Made by a program: the position numbers and the translations under genes | In this document: piece after piece, positions 12,374-13,853 of the stretch | Position numbering within the stretch: the first letter of the stretch is position 1 | How the letters are laid out: every line of letters starts with the position of its first letter | Notes under the pieces: generated by a model | Databases searched by the model: none | Seen by the model: the letters and a program-made list of their open reading frames with translations, nothing else | Told to the model about the DNA's origin: nothing | Source of the DNA: an uncultured Eubacteriales bacterium | GTDB lineage: Bacteria > Bacillota > Clostridia > Oscillospirales > Oscillospiraceae | NCBI GenBank assembly: GCA_900544705.1 | Contig: UQWH01000050.1 | Span: forward strand, 1 to 13,853 | Reading direction: 5' to 3' | Length of the DNA: 13,853 bases

Positions 12374-13626
12374 CGACACTGGAACTGATGCAGTCGGCCA
12401 AGGCTGCCGCGCCGCTGCTTGCCGCTGCGGACAGCGCTCAGAAGAACACGGCGCTTCTTACCATGGCCGAGGCCATCTGGCGGCACACGGAGGACATTCT
12501 CGCGGCGAACGCCGAGGATATGGCCGCCGCCAGGGGAAAGATCAGCGATGTGATGCTCGACCGTCTGCTTTTGACCAGATCCCGCATTGCGGCAATGGCC
12601 GACGGCCTGCGCGCCGTGGCCACCCTGCCAGACCCCGTGGGAGAAATCCTTGCGCGGGAAGAGCGGCCGAACGGCCTTGTGATCGAAAAAACGGCGGTGC
12701 CGCTGGGCGTGATCGCCATCATCTACGAAAGCCGCCCGAATGTCACCTCGGACGCGGCGGCGCTGTGCATCAAAAGCGGCAACGCCTGCATCCTGCGCTG
12801 CGGGAAAGAAGCGTGGCGTTCCGCCGCCGCCGTCACCCATGCGCTGCGCGAGGGACTGACGCAGGCGGAGCTGCCGGAGGAGCTGGTTTCTCTTGTCGAG
12901 GACACCTCGCGCGAGAGCGCCGTGGAGCTGATGCACGGTGTGGGCTACATTGATCTGCTGATTCCCCGCGGCGGCGCGGGGCTCATCCGCACCTGCACCG
13001 AGCAGGCGAAGGTGCCCTGCATCCAGACCGGCACCGGCATCTGCCATGTCTATGTCGACCGCGCGGCCGACCCCTACATGGCTCTGAATATCATCGAAAA
13101 TGCCAAGGCCAGCCGTCCCTCGGTCTGCAACGCCGAGGAGGTCTGCCTCGTCCACCGGGACATCGCGGAAGCCTTCCTGCCCGCGCTGAAGCAGGCGCTG
13201 ACGGATGCGCGCATCGCGGCGGGCAAGCCCCCCGTGGAGCTGCGCACCGACGAGGAGGCTTACCGCATCATCGGCGGGACGCCCGCCGGCGCGCGGGACT
13301 TCGACACGGAATTTCTGGACTATATCCTTGCAATCAAGGTCGTCGGCAGTGTGCAGGAGGCGATTGCCCACATCGCGGCGCACTCCACCGGACACAGTGA
13401 GGCGATCATCACCTCGGATAAGGCCGCAGCGGACGCCTTCGTGCGCGGTGTGGACAGTGCGGCGGTCTATGTCAACGCCTCCACGCGCTTCACCGACGGC
13501 GGCGAATTCGGCCTCGGCTGCGAGATGGGCATCTCCACGCAGAAGCTGCACGCCCGCGGCCCGATGGGGCTGCGCGAGCTGACGACCTATAAATATATCA
13601 TTCACGGAAACGGGCAGATCCGTTGA
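12370..13626 (+). CDS. proA: Gamma-glutamyl phosphate reductase
   Basis: A 418-residue NADPH-dependent reductase of the aldehyde dehydrogenase superfamily, second step of proline synthesis, giving glutamate semialdehyde. Landmarks: PLGVIAIIYESRPNVT (111-126), LRCGKEA (142-148), IPRGGAGLI (198-206), GTGICHVYVD (221-230), and the catalytic Cys253 in RPSVCNAEE. The C-terminus has VNASTRFTDGGEFGLG and GPMGLRELTTYKY. Length is that of the family. The ATG overlaps the proB stop by four bases and is preceded by GGGGAGGAAA, so proB and proA are translationally coupled. Confidence 0.96.
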   Translation: MTTLELMQSAKAAAPLLAAADSAQKNTALLTMAEAIWRHTEDILAANAEDMAAARGKISDVMLDRLLLTRSRIAAMADGLRAVATLPDPVGEILAREERPNGLVIEKTAVPLGVIAIIYESRPNVTSDAAALCIKSGNACILRCGKEAWRSAAAVTHALREGLTQAELPEELVSLVEDTSRESAVELMHGVGYIDLLIPRGGAGLIRTCTEQAKVPCIQTGTGICHVYVDRAADPYMALNIIENAKASRPSVCNAEEVCLVHRDIAEAFLPALKQALTDARIAAGKPPVELRTDEEAYRIIGGTPAGARDFDTEFLDYILAIKVVGSVQEAIAHIAAHSTGHSEAIITSDKAAADAFVRGVDSAAVYVNASTRFTDGGEFGLGCEMGISTQKLHARGPMGLRELTTYKYIIHGNGQIR

Positions 13627-13639
13627 GGAGGAACAGGCA

Positions 13640-13853
13640 ATGATCGCTTTTATCGGCGTAGGAAATATGGGCGGCACGCTGGCTCGCGCCGCAGTCAAAA
13701 GCGTTGGGGCGGAGCAGGTCGTCGTCACCAGCCGCACGCAGGAAAAGGCGCAGCGCTTCGCCGCCTCCTGCGGTTGTGCGGCAGTCACGAACACGGAAGC
13801 GGCAGAACGCGCCCGGTATCTCTTCCTCGGCGTCAAGCCGCAGATGATGCGGG
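13640..13853 (+). CDS. proC: Pyrroline-5-carboxylate reductase, N-terminal part (runs off the right end)
   Basis: The ATG at 13640 is preceded by GAGGAGG, which overlaps the proA stop. The visible 71 residues begin MIAFIGVGNMGGTLARA, a Rossmann NAD(P)-binding motif (GxGxMG) typical of ProC, and include VTSRTQEKAQRFAASCG and YLFLGVKPQMM, matching the second conserved ProC block (D.[IV]...VKP). It catalyses the last step of proline synthesis, following proB and proA in a single operon. The rest of the gene (about 190 codons) lies outside the window. Confidence 0.93.
   Translation, partial: MIAFIGVGNMGGTLARAAVKSVGAEQVVVTSRTQEKAQRFAASCGCAAVTNTEAAERARYLFLGVKPQMMR

Noticed and set aside
12331..13836. 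A 501-codon minus-strand frame opposite proA and proC
   Set aside because: Mirror of codon bias in proA; all conserved motifs are on the plus strand.

Overview
The window looks like a piece of chromosome from a spore-forming, high-GC member of the Clostridia, most likely of the Oscillospiraceae/Ruminococcaceae type. The reasons are a spoVAC gene, AGGAGG-type ribosome binding sites, intrinsic terminators, lipoprotein binding proteins with Gram-positive style signal peptides, and a tRNA gene with encoded CCA. The left end (1 to about 690) is unlike the rest: it is AT-richer and holds a partial small gene, a complete tRNA-Leu(CAA), and, 146 bases further right, the 5' half of a second tRNA-Leu(CAA) cut at the anticodon loop. 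The two share a 13-bp core, so this looks like the junction of an integrated mobile element.

Layout: 1-499 is the putative element end with tRNA-Leu. 646-730 is the truncated tRNA with its own intact promoter. 790-1236 (minus) is spoVAC. 1491-2363 is an AraC-family regulator, followed by a galactose/glucose-type ABC transporter operon, mglB-mglA-mglC, plus a 57-residue single-span membrane protein start/stop-coupled to mglC and a strong terminator. Two near-identical GAAA-loop hairpins separate mglB from mglA.

6641-9650 is a methionine uptake operon. A good promoter precedes a 38-residue leader peptide with seven Met and two Cys codons packed into codons 10-21, then an intrinsic terminator. 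This is the layout of a ribosome-mediated attenuator. It is followed by metQ-metN-metI. The MetQ protein is the most striking object in the window: after an ordinary lipoprotein signal, the two parts of the family fold appear in swapped order, the arrangement of a circular permutant.

9700-9860 holds a strongly folded intergenic element and a terminator. 9924-10349 is an Rrf2-family regulator (three Cys, IscR/CymR-like), convergent with cysK (10400-11332, minus). The cysK promoter carries a 27-bp dyad whose half-site recurs in the rrf2 promoter, so this regulator probably controls both. A 9-codon uORF ending in Cys lies in the cysK leader. 11600-13853 is the proline operon proB-proA-proC, tightly packed and running off the right end.

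A theme of the window is sulfur amino acid supply: methionine uptake with a Met/Cys-rich leader, next to cysteine synthase with an Rrf2 regulator. Product calls rest on motif recognition by eye; no database search was possible.
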